Source: Bipolaris cookei (taxonomy: Eukaryota; Ascomycota; Dothideomycetes; Pleosporales; Pleosporaceae). From it: a stretch of 64,000 nt of DNA. A program made the position numbers and the translations under genes. Positions within the stretch are counted from its first letter, which is position 1; each line of letters opens with the position of its first letter. Below are positions 33,601 to 44,926 of this stretch, in pieces. The notes under the pieces are model-generated. The model ran no database searches and was not told the origin of the DNA. It was given only the letters and a program-made list of their open reading frames with translations. The stretch spans positions 1-64,000 of the forward strand of contig NRSV01000089.1 in assembly GCA_002286855.1 (NCBI GenBank), written 5' to 3'.

Positions 33601-34453
33601 TCCAGTCCAATCCTGTCTGGCCCATTCCTAGCGTACCCCAGCGGACGCCAAACTTAGCTGCCGATCCCATCGTCGCCAGGGCCCAGCAGGTCGCATCTTC
33701 AGCAAAAAGACGTCTTCACCCACCCTACCACTCCCCCTCCACTCGTCCTCTGCCTCTGCCCCCTCCCCCGACGCCCACGTCTGTGCTACAACCAAACTCT
33801 CTCCCTCCGCGAACCGCACACAATCCCACACTGCCCGGCCCTGCCCGCCCCCGCTGCACATATAAGACGCTTCCACCGCCCGTCCTGCCCGCCCTTGCAT
33901 CCCCGCTACACTGGTTGTCGACCCTGATGCGTTCCCCGCCTGGCGCGCAACATCATTGCTTAGAATTGCCCATCTACTCTGGCTAGAAAGAAGCGAACAA
34001 TACCACCACCACCACCACCATTCGCCCGCAAGCAACCACGCTCCCACTCCATCTAGAGTTCGCTTCCCCACGACCCACGGACGGCACTCCAGCTTACCCA
34101 ACTACTACGCTCCATATCACCACATACTTTTGGTCTTCTTTTTTCCCTCTTCTTCTTCTTCTACTACTACCTCTCCTCTTCTTCGTCTTTACTGCTGCCA
34201 CGTCCTTGTACACACCTTCTTCACATACTTCTCATTGTGCCCTCCGCTGTGCGAGTCATAATACAAGCGTCGGTGCGCCCAAACTCTCAGCAACTGCCCT
34301 GCCTGTGCTGACGCCTGAGCCTTAGTTCGACCCTGACCCATCCACACCCACCCACCAACCACTCTGCGCAGCCTCCACAACCCACTGCCCTAATAAACCC
34401 CGCCGCCCGTTGTTCATACATATACGCCACATCACCTCGACCCGCCAGTGTAC
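30607..34453. other. 3.8-kb intergenic/leader region upstream of the PUF gene
   Basis: No gene is supported in this long GC-rich stretch. Open frames overlap on all strands and are proline/arginine/serine-rich without motifs. It contains an AAGC microsatellite (about 31424-31440), four 11-bp GTGGATCGTGA-like repeats (31585-31628) and a CAC trinucleotide tract (about 34000-34022). A strongly pyrimidine-rich 700-bp zone precedes the PUF ATG. A long regulated 5' UTR or promoter is likely. Confidence 0.5.
31585..31628. repeat. 11-bp tandem repeat, four copies
   Basis: Four consecutive GTGGATCGTGA-like units; unit 3 has one substitution and unit 4 two or three. It is non-coding and lies in the region upstream of the PUF gene. 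Confidence 0.85.
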
Positions 34454-37385
34454 ATGAACTCTACATCCAGCGACCTCAGTCGTAATATGGCCGCCATGAC
34501 GGGCAATGTGGGTAGCACCTTCCCCACCACTCGCCCCGTCCAAACTAATACAATCCCCCAGACCCGATCGCGCGACTTTGGCAATGCCCTCTCGCTCAAC
34601 GGCACAGACGCCGACCGCACATCACACTCGTCTCCATGGGGTAACAGCATCTGGAATGCCCCGATTGGTGCCTTCCCCTTCGGCTCCTCCGGCAGGGACA
34701 GCTCGCGCCCTATAGGTACGCCACCACAGATAAACCATTGTGTAAACACTCTTCACACTACTGACACGTGTGCAGATAACGCTACCCTCGCCGACGGGAA
34801 GACAGGCTCAGGCTCCCTCGTGGCCAACTCGGACACCGAGTGGAGGCCAAGCGCTAGGCAGGCCTGGAGCGAGAAGCCGTCCGGAAGCATGTCACAAGCC
34901 AGAAGCTCCGCTGTCTCGCCGGCAGGGAAGCGGCCAATTGCGCAGGCGCAGCCAGGCCAGCCTTACGCTGATAGCACCTCGTCTGGTCTATTTGGTGCAT
35001 CTCGAGGCTCCCTCTCCAAGCCCATCAAGCCCTTTTCAGAAACAGCAAACGCAAACTTCTCCTCACGCCCAATCGACGGACTCAATGCCAGCTTCACAAA
35101 CTTTGGCTTTGCTCAGCCAGAAACAAACGCCCACCGCCCCGACACCGGCGTCACATCATGGCCTGACACTGCCTCAGTCCACTCCCCCAACGATGACCGC
35201 CGTAGCGTAGCTAATTCCGACCATGTCACATCTTCGAGCGGAGCTCCCTCGCGAAGCGGAAGCCTGCCACCTTCGCGACATGGCGCCGAACCAAGCCAGT
35301 TCAACCAAACCATGGACGCTTTCTCAAGGCTCTCGCAAGCTCCGCGCCACAGCTCGTCGTTTTCTCTTGCCAATGGTCGCACCTTCCAAGAACGAAGTGG
35401 CTCAATGCAGAGCGACTCGTTCCAAGCACTTGGCAGAATCAACTACGAACAAGAGCCGGAGTCGCGCATGGCTTCACACAGGGCTTCTATGAGCACCACC
35501 AATATTCCTTCGGCCTTTGCGTCAGGAGAGGAGCTTGGCGAAACTTTCAATGGCCACACGTATCTGTCAAATGCGAGCAGAGTGGATGCAGGGTCTTACA
35601 CTCCGGATACCTTTCCAAGCAGCCAACTCAACGGCCAACTCCGATCCCATCAATTTGACAATGGCCGAAGTGCTGTAAACAGCACTAGTGTTCGTCAGAG
35701 TCCAATATACTCCCACAGCAGCACACCGCTTGTGTATGATCGTCTGAATCCTTACAGCAGCGAGCAAAACTTGGCCCATCCGAATAATGTCGCCCAACTG
35801 CAGAACAAACTAGCTGGCTTCCAGCTGTCACAGCAGGGGAGGCGCAACTTCATTTCGCCGGGCCAACTTCATCAGCAACAGTTTCAACACATGTTTCCCA
35901 CCGCTCAGCTACAGAACCCTTTCCAGTATCAGTTTGCGATGGCCAACGGCATGCCTCTCTCTGCTCTACCACAGCACATGAACATGGCCCAGATGATGCC
36001 AGGTCAACAACAGCCGCCCAGAGGACCTCGCGAACAAAATGCTGCCGATGCATTAGGCGCCATGAGCCCTGAGCTGGCGAATTTCAAGAGAGAGCAGAAG
36101 CAGAGCAAGCGATGGGAATTGACCGACATCAAAGGTCACGTGGTCGAGTTTGCAGGAGATCAGCACGGCTCACGATTTATTCAGCAGAAACTCGAAACCG
36201 CAAATAGTGAAGTCAAGGAAAGTGTCTTCAGGGAGCTCGAGGAGAATGCGCTTCAGCTCATGCAGGATGTCTTTGGCAACTACGTTATCCAAAAGTTCTT
36301 CGAGCACGGTGACCAGACTCAAAAGAAGATTCTTGTTGGTAAGATGAGGGGCCATGTGCTGGAGCTCGCCAATCAAATGTACGCTTGTCGCGTAGTCCAA
36401 AAGGTAAGTTTTCCGGGTTGCAAGCATGAACAAAGACTAATGGGGTCTAGGCCTTGGAACACGCCCTCACCGAGCAACAAGCATCCATGGTCAAGGAACT
36501 TGAAAAGGATGTGCTCAAGACTGTGAAGGACCAGAACGGCAATCACGTCATCCAAAAGGTTATTGACCGAGTCCCGATGCATCATATCCAAAAGATTGTT
36601 GAGGCTTTTAGGGGCAATGTTGGTGTTCTGTCGGTAAACTCGTATGGCTGCCGCGTCATCCAACGACTGCTTGAAAAGGTGGAAGAACCCCAGCGCAGGT
36701 TCATACTTACGGAGCTTCATGCCGAGGGACCAAAACTCATCACCGACCAATACGGAAACTACGTGACCCAACATGTCATCGAACATGGCTTGCCAGAGGA
36801 CCGAGCCAAGATTGTTGCTTTGATCAAAGCACAGTTCTTGGTCTTTTCAAAGCACAAGTTTGCCAGCAACGTTGTTGAGAGATGTCTGATCTGCAGCAAC
36901 GATGCCCAACGCCGCGAGCTTGTGTCCGTCGTTTTGTCCAAGAACGAACGCGGTGAGAGCAATGTCATGAACTTACTCAGGGATGGATATGGCAACTATG
37001 TGATTCAGAAGCTTTTGGATACCCTTACTCGCGACGACTACGAGTTGTTTGTTCAGTCACTCAAGCCGGAGCTTGAAAGAGCCAAGAAGGTTATTCCCGG
37101 TAAACAGTGCGTATCGGTAAGCTGAGCCCAACAATCTGACTAGTTGACAAACGATTGGTTAACTCTTTCCAGGTCGAGAAGAAGATGAACCGCTATGATC
37201 GCATAGACTCACCCACCATGCCCACGCCTGCTCTTAGCAATTCTACTCAGTCACCATTGAGCAGCACAAATCAAAGCACCAACGCATCGACCGTTGATGA
37301 GCTTGTACCAAACGGATCATCTAACAGCAAAACCGGTGCAGCCGATACTACTGGCGGAGTTAATATTGAGAATACCGGCTCTTAG
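34454..37385 (+). CDS. Pumilio/PUF-family RNA-binding protein (Puf3/PUM class)
   Basis: Cytoplasmic post-transcriptional regulator that binds 3' UTR UGUA motifs. The model has exons 34454-34715, 34776-36403, 36451-37116 and 37173-37385 (922 aa). Introns are GTACGC...GCAG (60 nt, stop-free), GTAAGT...CTAATG...TAG (47 nt) and GTAAGC...CCAG (56 nt). The first ~550 residues are Ser/Asn/Gln-rich and disordered. Eight Pumilio repeats run from about 36110 to 37116, with recognition triplets GSRFIQQ, GNYVIQK, ACRVVQK, GNHVIQK, GCRVIQR, GNYVTQH, ASNVVER and GNYVIQK. A Ser/Thr/Asn-rich tail follows. The repeat code matches the UGUAUAUA-type motif read by Puf3 and human PUM1. The open frame begins at GTG 34448; ATG 34454 is the first AUG. 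A later ATG (MAAMTGN) is possible. Confidence 0.9.
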
Positions 37386-38483
37386 AGCGGTTTCTAGCCG
37401 AGAAGCATCTCGTTTGAGAGCCTTTGTAAACAGTATTTACAGGACCTGTGAAGTTTCATCTTGTTTCTTTTTTGCTTTTTCGCCATGGGCCGGCGTATCT
37501 GCATTCTATTGTTCATATACCATACTTGCTTTTCTTCTTTTTTCCATTCGTTGTTACATATCCTTTTTTTTCTCTCCTCACGCCAGTCTCCCCTGCATTC
37601 TCTTTTTCTTGGTCTGGTGCCTCGGAAAAATGTCGTTCTATGGGTATATGCCACCATGTCTTCTTTCTTTCCATATACGTTACATGTCACACAAGAACTT
37701 CCCTGGAAGTTCTAACGAGTCTGTTAGCTTATGGAGGGTACTCGATTGTTTTTAAAAAAATGTCTCTATTCTTCAATCCTGCTAGAAAAAGCTACCGTTT
37801 GGTTGCTGGATCACCATGGTATTGTTGTTACATGTAACGGCGCTATTGGCATGACGAGAGGATGTCAGGGTTGAGAGATTGGTGCGAATACATCCTTTTC
37901 TTTTCTAATCAAATGCTGTAGTTTCTACTGGGGATCGTTTGTTTTGCGTTGTAACATTCATCTTTACTGATTAAGAAAGCAGAATCTATATAAAAAAAGA
38001 ATGGCTTCGATGTATTTGACTGACGCACCTGCGTGTACTATCCCCAAGCGAATCGGAAATTTAACGTCTTCCAGTTTTATGTTCCATTCTTATCCATGTC
38101 TCATCCATGCGGTCCATCTCCCATCTTTCCTTCTTTCTTTTTTCCCGCCCCATTATACCTCCCATCCTTCGTCGCATCTAAACATAGATTCCCAAACGAA
38201 ACAAAAAAAACCTTACTTGTTTTCGATCTTCCAAGCACAAGCGAGGCAGCGGCTAAAAAGCAAAATCGCAGACGCAGATCATTATGCATTCCCTTTTCTC
38301 CTTTTTTTTCTCCGACTTGGGGTTCACTTGTTTTATTTTTTGATGATTGCAGGTTCCCAACGGTACGGTTCGGCGCGTGTGACAGGCAGGGGGGCACAAG
38401 TGTCAGATGTTCGTGGTGCGCCTTTTTGTCCCCACACACCCCGTGTTTCAGACCTTTTGGTGTCCTTACTTTGAAGGTTTGGG

Positions 38484-38545
38484 GGGGGGGGGTAATTAAT
38501 TCGGGGGGGGCTTGGTGGTGTGGGGAAAGAGAACGGGAACGGGGG
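38484..38545 (+). repeat. long G-run tract (potential G-quadruplex)
   Basis: One run of about 13 G and another of 9-10 G are followed by shorter GGGG and GGGGG runs within about 60 bp. Four or more G-runs in this spacing fit the G-quadruplex pattern. The exact lengths may also reflect sequencing uncertainty. Confidence 0.5.
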
Positions 38546-39245
38546 TAAGTAAGAAATAGAGAGAATTGTTCCTGTATGGCGAGTAAATTTTTTGTTTGGC
38601 ACACATGAATCGAGGAGGTTGAGCTGCGGCGATGAGGAGCGAGTCTTCTTTTTTGAGTGGATCGTTTGTCATATGACTGATTGTTCGAGTTGTAAGGATT
38701 CTAAGTCAGCTGCGTAAGGAGTCAACTTGGTACTATCTGCGTGTAGTTCTGCATGGGAAAATAAATCAGTTGAGACATTAGTAGAGAACAGGTAAAAGAG
38801 CCAGGTCATATTAGTTATACAAACTGAAGAACATGCCTCCATTGGTTCCGCTCAAACCCGACGCAAGATGCGATGCCTATGCCTCCGCGGATTATAAAAA
38901 TTACCTTTATGGAGAATATGCTAACACTAAAATGGCAACTTGAATGATACTTGTCCCATCATTGGTATAAAGATGTCATCGGAGAATGTAGAAAGAGTTT
39001 GACCCCAGCCAGTACCATCGGGTATGGAAAAATTTCACTGTATGAGCATTTATCTGCTACAAAGAACATCATGATGGTAGAGATACAGGCCATCTTCAGC
39101 TCAAGAGCCAAGAGGCGGCCTTGGATATCTTGTAAACATGACTAGTACATATCACTTGGAGTTTGGATTTCAGGATGATCGGGATCAGCGTCACAAGACA
39201 GACACATGACCAAGGCCAATGTGTAAAATTTTGTGCTTCAGGCGG

Positions 39246-39338
39246 AGTCACTAAGCTCAGTTGGAGCAGTGCTCTTATACATTTGTGCGCGCGAGTTTCC
39301 TTTGCAAACCAAGGTCGCAAGTTCAACACGATAGGGAC
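39246..39338 (+). pseudogene. degenerate tRNA-like sequence
   Basis: An A-box-like TAAGCTCAGTTGG and a B-box-like GGTCGCAAGTTCAA are ~70 bp apart, with CTCTTATA between them at the expected anticodon position. The D-loop is short, two of five T-stem pairs fail and about two of seven acceptor pairs fail. It is probably a decayed tRNA (Lys-CTT or Ile-TAT type) with an intron remnant. Confidence 0.3.
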
Positions 39339-39803
39339 CGTCTTTTTGCCACTCCAGACGTCCCCATGGTACAGATATCTTCTAGACTCCACTTTTTTTT
39401 CTGTCAAAAAGCATGCACAAGCGCAGGCTAGAACACTAGGTGTGACTTGCCTTCCTAACGCGGCCTGAAAAGTTTCTTCCATACTGCGCCTCAGCGGGTG
39501 CTTAACCAAACATGGTCATCTGAACGGACAATCGGTGGCACATGGTTTTCCTTTCGAGAAATTTTCTGTAATTGGTAGATGAAACAGGCAAAACTATTGC
39601 ACGTCAGACAGACGCAGATTGCAGAGGACCAAGCCTCCACCAGCCAGTCGGGCCAGTCGGGGTCGCGGAGATTACGTCGTTGGCGGGGGCGGGGCAAGAT
39701 GCGAGTCGGCAGCGCAGTCGAAAATGCTCATTGATAACGGCCATAGTTTCGCCGAACCACGCGCCACTGCGGCTTTGCATGCTTCTTTTCTTCTCTTTGT
39801 TGT

Positions 39804-42253
39804 ATGTCTCTTGTGAAATTCAACTTTCGAGCATCTTGCCGTCCTGTCAGAACTCCGGTTGCCGCTGTGTCCACCCACCAAGTCTCTACTGCAGCTGCTG
39901 TGACTCGGCCGGTCGTCTCTTTTGCGCAACAGTGCCACTTCCGTACCTCGATCCTGAGGATGAATTCACACAGTACTTCGAGTCATTTGGCCTCCTCAGG
40001 CGATGACTTGAAGCTGAGGAACCGCCTCAATGAGAGCCGGAGTCCCTACGTCCGCGGCCACATGAACAATACCGTCGCATGGCAAATATGGGGACCAGAG
40101 GCTATTGAACTTGCCAAAAAGTTCAACAGGCTGATATTCATCAGCATAGGCTATGCGGCGTGCCATTGGTGTCATGTCATGGAACGCGAGTCATTTGAGA
40201 ATGATGAGGTTGCGAAGCTACTCAACGAGCACTTTATTCCCATAAAGATTGATCGCGAAGAGCGTCCAGACGTCGATCGCATATACATGAACTATGTCCA
40301 GGCTACAACAGGCTCTGGAGGCTGGCCTCTGAACGTCTTTATCACTCCCGATCTCGAGCCTATATTCGGCGGTACCTACTGGCCTGGCCCAGGATCGACA
40401 ATGGCTATAGGGGAACACATTGGTTTTGTTGGTATCTTGAAGAAGATTCGGGATGTGTGGAGGGACCAGCGACAAAAGTGTCTCGAGTCGGCCAAGGAAA
40501 TTACAGCACAGCTACGCGACTTTGCTGAAGAGGGAAACATAAGCAGAAAAGACGGTGCACCTAATGAGACTCTGGACCTGGAGCTGCTAGATGAAGCATA
40601 TGAAGCGAGTACTACTTGCGCAAACAGTACGATATTGTTACTAACAATGCGCAGCATTTCAAAAAGAGATATGATCAAGTCCATGCAGGTTTCGGCGGTG
40701 CGCCAAAGTTTCCGACTCCCTCGAATCTCCACTTTCTCCTAAAACTGTCGCAATACCCGAACCCGGTCAAGGAAGTTCTCGGAGCAAAGGACTGCACGTA
40801 CGCAAAAGATATGGCTCTAGCAACACTGTCTGCGATGAATAAGGGTGGTATACATGATCAGATTGGAAATGGATTTGCGCGCTACTCTGTAACAAAAGAT
40901 TGGAGCTTACCGCATTTTGAGAAGATGCTTTATGATCAGTCGCAGCTGCTGGCCGTGTACCTCGACGCATACCTGATGACGAGGAGTCCGGAGCATCTTG
41001 AGGCCGTTTACGATATTGCAACATATCTGACTAGCCCACCTATGCATGCCGAGAGCGGTGGTTTCTACTCATCTGAGGATGCCGATTCACTGTATCGTCC
41101 AAACGACAAGGAGAAGCGAGAGGGTGCCTTTTACGTGTGGACATTGAAGGAGTTCCAGGATATACTTGGTGAAAGGGACTCTGAGATTCTCGCACGGTAT
41201 TACAACGTCAAAGATGAAGGCAATGTTGCTCCTGAGCATGACGCACATGACGAGCTCATCAACCAGAACGTATTAGCCATTACCTCAACACCTGCAGATC
41301 TGGCTAAACAGTTTGGCCTTTCTGAAGACAAGGTTGAGAAAATCCTCACCGAGGGCCGACAGAAGCTTCTTGAGCATCGCAACAAGGAGCGCCCGCGGCC
41401 GGGCCTAGACGACAAGATTGTGGTATCCTGGAACGGTCTCGCTATTGGCGCTCTGGCGCGGACATCGGCTGCGCTGGCTTCTCAAGACCTAACACGTTCC
41501 AAGGAGTATCTTGCTGCAGCTGAGAAGGCGGCTGCTTTTCTTCAAAAACACCTCTACAACTCAGAATCCAAGACGCTGATACGTGTGTGGCGCGAAGGCC
41601 CTGGCGATGCACCTGGATTTGCCGATGACTACGCCTACCTCATCTCTGGCCTGATTGATCTGTACGAAGCTACTTTTAATGACTCATATCTGCAGTGGGC
41701 CGACGACCTCCAGAAAACACAGCTGAAGATGTTCTGGGATAAGCAGCACTTGGGCTTCTTCTCTACGCCCGAGGACCAGACTGACCTCATTATGCGGCTC
41801 AAGGACGGCATGGACAACGCAGAGCCAGGCACTAATGGTGTCTCGGCGCAGAACCTCGATCGTCTCGGCGCCCTGGTTGAAAACAACGAATACACGCAGC
41901 GAGCGCGCGACACGGCCTCTGCTTTTGAGGCGGAAATTATGCAGCATCCGTTCCTGTTTCCGAGCATGATGGACGCCGTGGTTGCGGGTAAACTCGGCAT
42001 CAGGCATGCCGTCATTACAGGCGACGGCCAGAAGGTGGACGAATGGCTGAGGCGGTATCGTGAGCGACCGACCGGTCTCGGTACTGTCAGTAGAGTGGGC
42101 AAAGGGACTGGCGAGTGGCTTAAGGCGAGTAACGCCCTGGTGCAGAGTATGGATGCTGCTAAAGAAGGCGTCATGCTGTGCGAGAACGGGGCGTGCAGAG
42201 ATGCACTGACGATGGACATGTCGAGTTTGGAGGATGCTGTGCTGGCAATATGA
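39804..42253 (+). CDS. thioredoxin-domain protein of the SSP411/SPATA20 (YyaL) family
   Basis: Two exons, 39804-40604 and 40655-42253, give 799 residues. The N-terminal ~50 residues look like a mitochondrial presequence (Arg/Ser/Ala-rich, no acidic residues). The thioredoxin-like domain follows, with SRSPYVRGHMNNTVAWQ and a CHWCH active-site motif at about residue 115 (GYAACHWCHVMERESFEND). EERPDVDRIYM and GGWPLNVFITPD come next, then a six-hairpin glycosidase-like region (GGFGGAPKFPTPSNL, SLPHFEKMLYDQSQL, GGFYSSEDADS, DDKIVVSWNGLAI). The joint YE|HFKKRYD matches the family and needs a GC-AG intron. The biochemical role is unproven; redox/protein-folding or carbohydrate epimerase-like functions have been suggested for the family. 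Confidence 0.9.
40605..40654 (+). other. GC-AG intron, 50 nt
   Basis: The only junction that keeps the conserved AYE|HF block in frame uses donor GCGAGT and acceptor GCGCAG, with a perfect TACTAAC branch site 9 nt upstream of the acceptor region. The nearby GT (at 40609) would put the second exon out of frame. Confidence 0.75.
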
Positions 42254-42502
42254 CGTGGGGGTTGGTTGGTAGATACCATTGATGATTAATTGGCGTTTAT
42301 AAATAATACGGGTAGGATTTTTGTTTGATGTTTGCTACACTTGTTGTAACATCCAATACACGTAAGTAAGCAAGTAAGCAAGTAAGCAGCTAAACCTTTA
42401 TTCCCACTCCTCATCAATCCATCTTTCCAAGCATCATAAAAAAATAATCATCCTCCGTCCCCTCTTTTAAAAGGTAGAGGGAAGAAGGATATAAAAAAAG
42501 AA

Positions 42503-42625
42503 TGGTCACTACGAGGGTCGAACTCGCGACCTTGGCGTCTACCAAAGTCCTTTTTTGTTAGGAGCACAGCTCCTAACTCGGGAAATTTATTAGCACCACG
42601 CTCTAACCAACTGAGCTAAGCGACC
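42503..42625 (-). tRNA. tRNA-Ile (anticodon AAT), with intron
   Basis: The minus strand folds as a tRNA. The acceptor stem pairs GGTCGCT with AGTGACC (one G-T pair), the D arm is GCTC...GAGC with AGTTGGTTA, and the T arm contains GAGTTCGACCC. The anticodon loop CTAATA|A carries AAT. A 49-nt intron (42539-42587) sits one base 3' of the anticodon, the canonical position, and contains its own 9-bp hairpin. Sequence outside the intron closely resembles eukaryotic tRNA-Ile(AAU). Confidence 0.9.
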
Positions 42626-42818
42626 TGTATGCGTTTCCTCGAAAGAGGGAAAGAGAAAGTGTCTTGTACCTGGACTTGCTCAAATTGAGCAAGGCCAGGT
42701 TGCGTACACTACGCTGGAATCAAAGTGAATCTAAGATTGACTTTTGATGTGATTGATGAGATATTGAGAAATTAGATAAAATATTTAGTTTAAAAAAAAA
42801 GTCGTTTTTTGGGCAAGC

Positions 42819-42910
42819 GGGGTAGAGGGGGGGGGATATGAGAGACGGTGGTTTTTGGTGGGGAGTTGGTGGGGGGGAAGTGGGTTGGATGATGGCGGGA
42901 ACCGGGGTTT
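42819..42910 (+). repeat. G-rich low-complexity tract
   Basis: Several runs of four to ten G (for example around 42827-42836 and 42870-42877), spaced by T/A-containing linkers, meet the loose G-quadruplex pattern on the plus strand. It lies between the tRNA and the 3' end of the MFS gene. Confidence 0.45.
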
Positions 42911-43226
42911 GGTGGTTTAGGGATGTGGAGATTAGTGGCGTGGGTGGATGCTTGGTAGCGTCGTGTATTTTTGTAGTTTGCGTGAGGAGGATTATCATGT
43001 ATTTGTGCTACTTTTGGTGGAGCGTTTTTTTGGTGTACTATACGTTGTCCAATAATCCAATGTTTGAGTTTAACTAGTACTATGGTGGAAAATAATTTTT
43101 TCCATGTTTGTGACTGATTAATCTGTGCAAATTCTATCATCCTGGAAATGAAAAGTTGCATGTCCGTACATGACTCCAGTGCATAAGTTTCCAGTATTGA
43201 ATCAACTCCCGGTCGCTGTCAATAAT

Positions 43227-44926
43227 CTACGCTTTGTTTTCACCTTCCTTCCTGGCCGCCTTCTTCTCCTCAATAGCCATGCGCCACGACTTCCCATACA
43301 GCGCCGTGACATAGGTCCCCACCGCGCTGGCAACAAGAAATGCGGCGCTAATGGTTGAGAACCAGCCAACGCCAATGGCTCGAACGGCGGGCAGACAGGC
43401 AGCGGATCCTGCAGCAGCAAACATGTACCGGATAAAGTAGTTGCCCGCTATGACATCGTTAGTTTCCATCTCATACAACAGAGACCATGGTACTTACCGA
43501 CAACCTCAGCACTGCGACTCTGCATGACATCCAGACAATACGTATTCAAACTAGGAAAGCAGAAAAGCTGGCCCACGCCCTGCAGGAACATCATAATGAC
43601 GGGCAGAGCGACCCCGCCGACGCGCTTCTCGACACTCCAGCCATAGATGAGCATGCAGGCTGGCATCATGACACCCAGAAACAAAACACAGCTACGTAAG
43701 CGATCTTCCGAGACACGCTGGCCGCGCTTGCGAATGTACTTTTTGACTACGCTGTCGGCATAGCGACCGCCGACAAAGGTACCTATTAGGTACCCGCATC
43801 CAGGCGCAATGTAGAAGAGACCAGACTGCAATGGTGTCTCGAGGTTGAAGCGCGGGTTCAAGACATAGCGGATGGGCGTGAGGAGCGAGTACATGTTCCA
43901 GACAAGCGCACTCGAAGCCAATCCTGCGAGGAGGATGTTCGGGTACCGATACAACATAATGATGCGAAAAGGGTTAAGCCACTGCCACATCTTGACGGCT
44001 CGCTCTTTTCTCGGCAGCCCTTGCAGCTCGTCGGCACGTCGCTTGTGGATCGTCTCTGGCTGAAGGAAGAAGCAGAACATGGTTGCTGCGCCAGCCAGAG
44101 CCGTCTGCAGCCAAAAGATGTCACGCCAGGTTCGGAACGTAACGATGATGCCACCGAGAAAGGGGCCCAGCGCTGGTCCGATAAGCGTGCCACTGAGGAA
44201 CCAACCCAGTGCTGTTGCGCGTTCAGTCTACGAATGTGTTAGTAAAACAACAAAACTGTAGTGTAAACATTACCTGGCACAATGTCCAAGTCATACTGTA
44301 CGCTGTTATGATCAGAAACCAACACTTACCGGCTTGTAAATATCGCCAATGACTGCTGATCCAATTACCAAAAACGCAGTGCCTTGAAACGCAGTAAGGA
44401 TTCGAAAGACGAAAAAGGCAGCTAGATTCGGCGCCAGAGCTGTGCCAATGGAAAAAGCAGTGAACAAGGCAGCACTCGTTACAGAGACCCATTTGCGGCC
44501 GTAGATGTTGCCATATGGCCCATAGAAGCACGGAGACAGGCCCATGAAGAGCATGTACAGGGCATTGGACACATTGATGATGGAGCCGTCGGTGTTGAAG
44601 GTGGCAGCCACCTCAGGAACAGCAGACAACACGGTGGTTGAGGAAATGGGGGCGAGAAAGCTGCAAAAAGACACGACGGCAACAATGATTAGTTTTCGAC
44701 TGTTGGAGAACTTGTTGTAGATGACGTCGTTGTCGCCAGTTGCGACATATTGGACATTGACTATGTCGTGGTGATTGCTCGAGACTGTGCGTTGGAGCTG
44801 CAGTCGGTCTTGCTGGGGTTGCTCAGAGACAATGGAGGCATACTGAGTCTGCTTCTCAGGTTCGGTGCCCGGATTGGCATGTTGTGGGCCAGCGGGTACT
44901 GAGGAGGATGTGGAAGAGGGTGCCAT
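43227..44926 (-). CDS. MFS transporter, DHA1 (drug:H+ antiporter) type
   Basis: Plasma-membrane major-facilitator protein, probably a proton-coupled exporter of small organic compounds. Exons are 44330-44926, 43498-44227 and 43227-43447 (515 aa). Introns are 43448-43497 (GTAAGT...ACTAAC...TAG) and 44228-44329 (GTAAGT...ACTAACAC...TAG). About 80 polar residues precede 12 hydrophobic spans. Motif A-like GNIYGRKWV lies after span 2, and span 5 has the antiporter motif C (SGTLIGPALGPFLGG). The second half begins LLAGLASSALVWNMY, and the C-terminus is lysine-rich. Splice joints IYKP|TERATALGW and VV|AGNYFIRY are typical of DHA1 proteins. The substrate cannot be told, and there is no biosynthetic cluster beside it. 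Confidence 0.88.

Larger units (their letters stand above)
37386..39803. other. 2.4-kb intergenic region
   Basis: 3' UTR side of the PUF gene (T-rich, 37440-38340), then G-run sequence at 38470-38545, then AT-rich sequence with a tRNA-like relic at about 39246-39338. A 137-codon minus-strand frame (39096-39509) overlaps the tRNA-like sequence and has no motif. No protein gene is supported. Confidence 0.45.
42254..43226. other. intergenic region with a tRNA and a G-rich tract
   Basis: Apart from the tRNA on the minus strand, this stretch has AAGTAAGC repeats at 42363-42388 and a purine-rich tract at 42819-42910 with many G-runs. Open frames inside the G-rich tract are low-complexity. No protein gene is seen. 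Confidence 0.5.

Noticed and set aside
32043..33631. Overlapping frames of 110-191 codons on both strands
   Set aside because: GC-rich, Arg/Pro/Cys-rich, mutually overlapping in all phases, with no motif and no splice-consistent extension.
39096..39509. 137-codon minus-strand frame
   Set aside because: Overlaps a tRNA-like relic and AT-rich intergenic DNA; the sequence has no conserved-looking block.
42838..43161. Frames on both strands in the G-rich tract
   Set aside because: Gly/Trp-rich or His/Pro-rich translations of low-complexity DNA.
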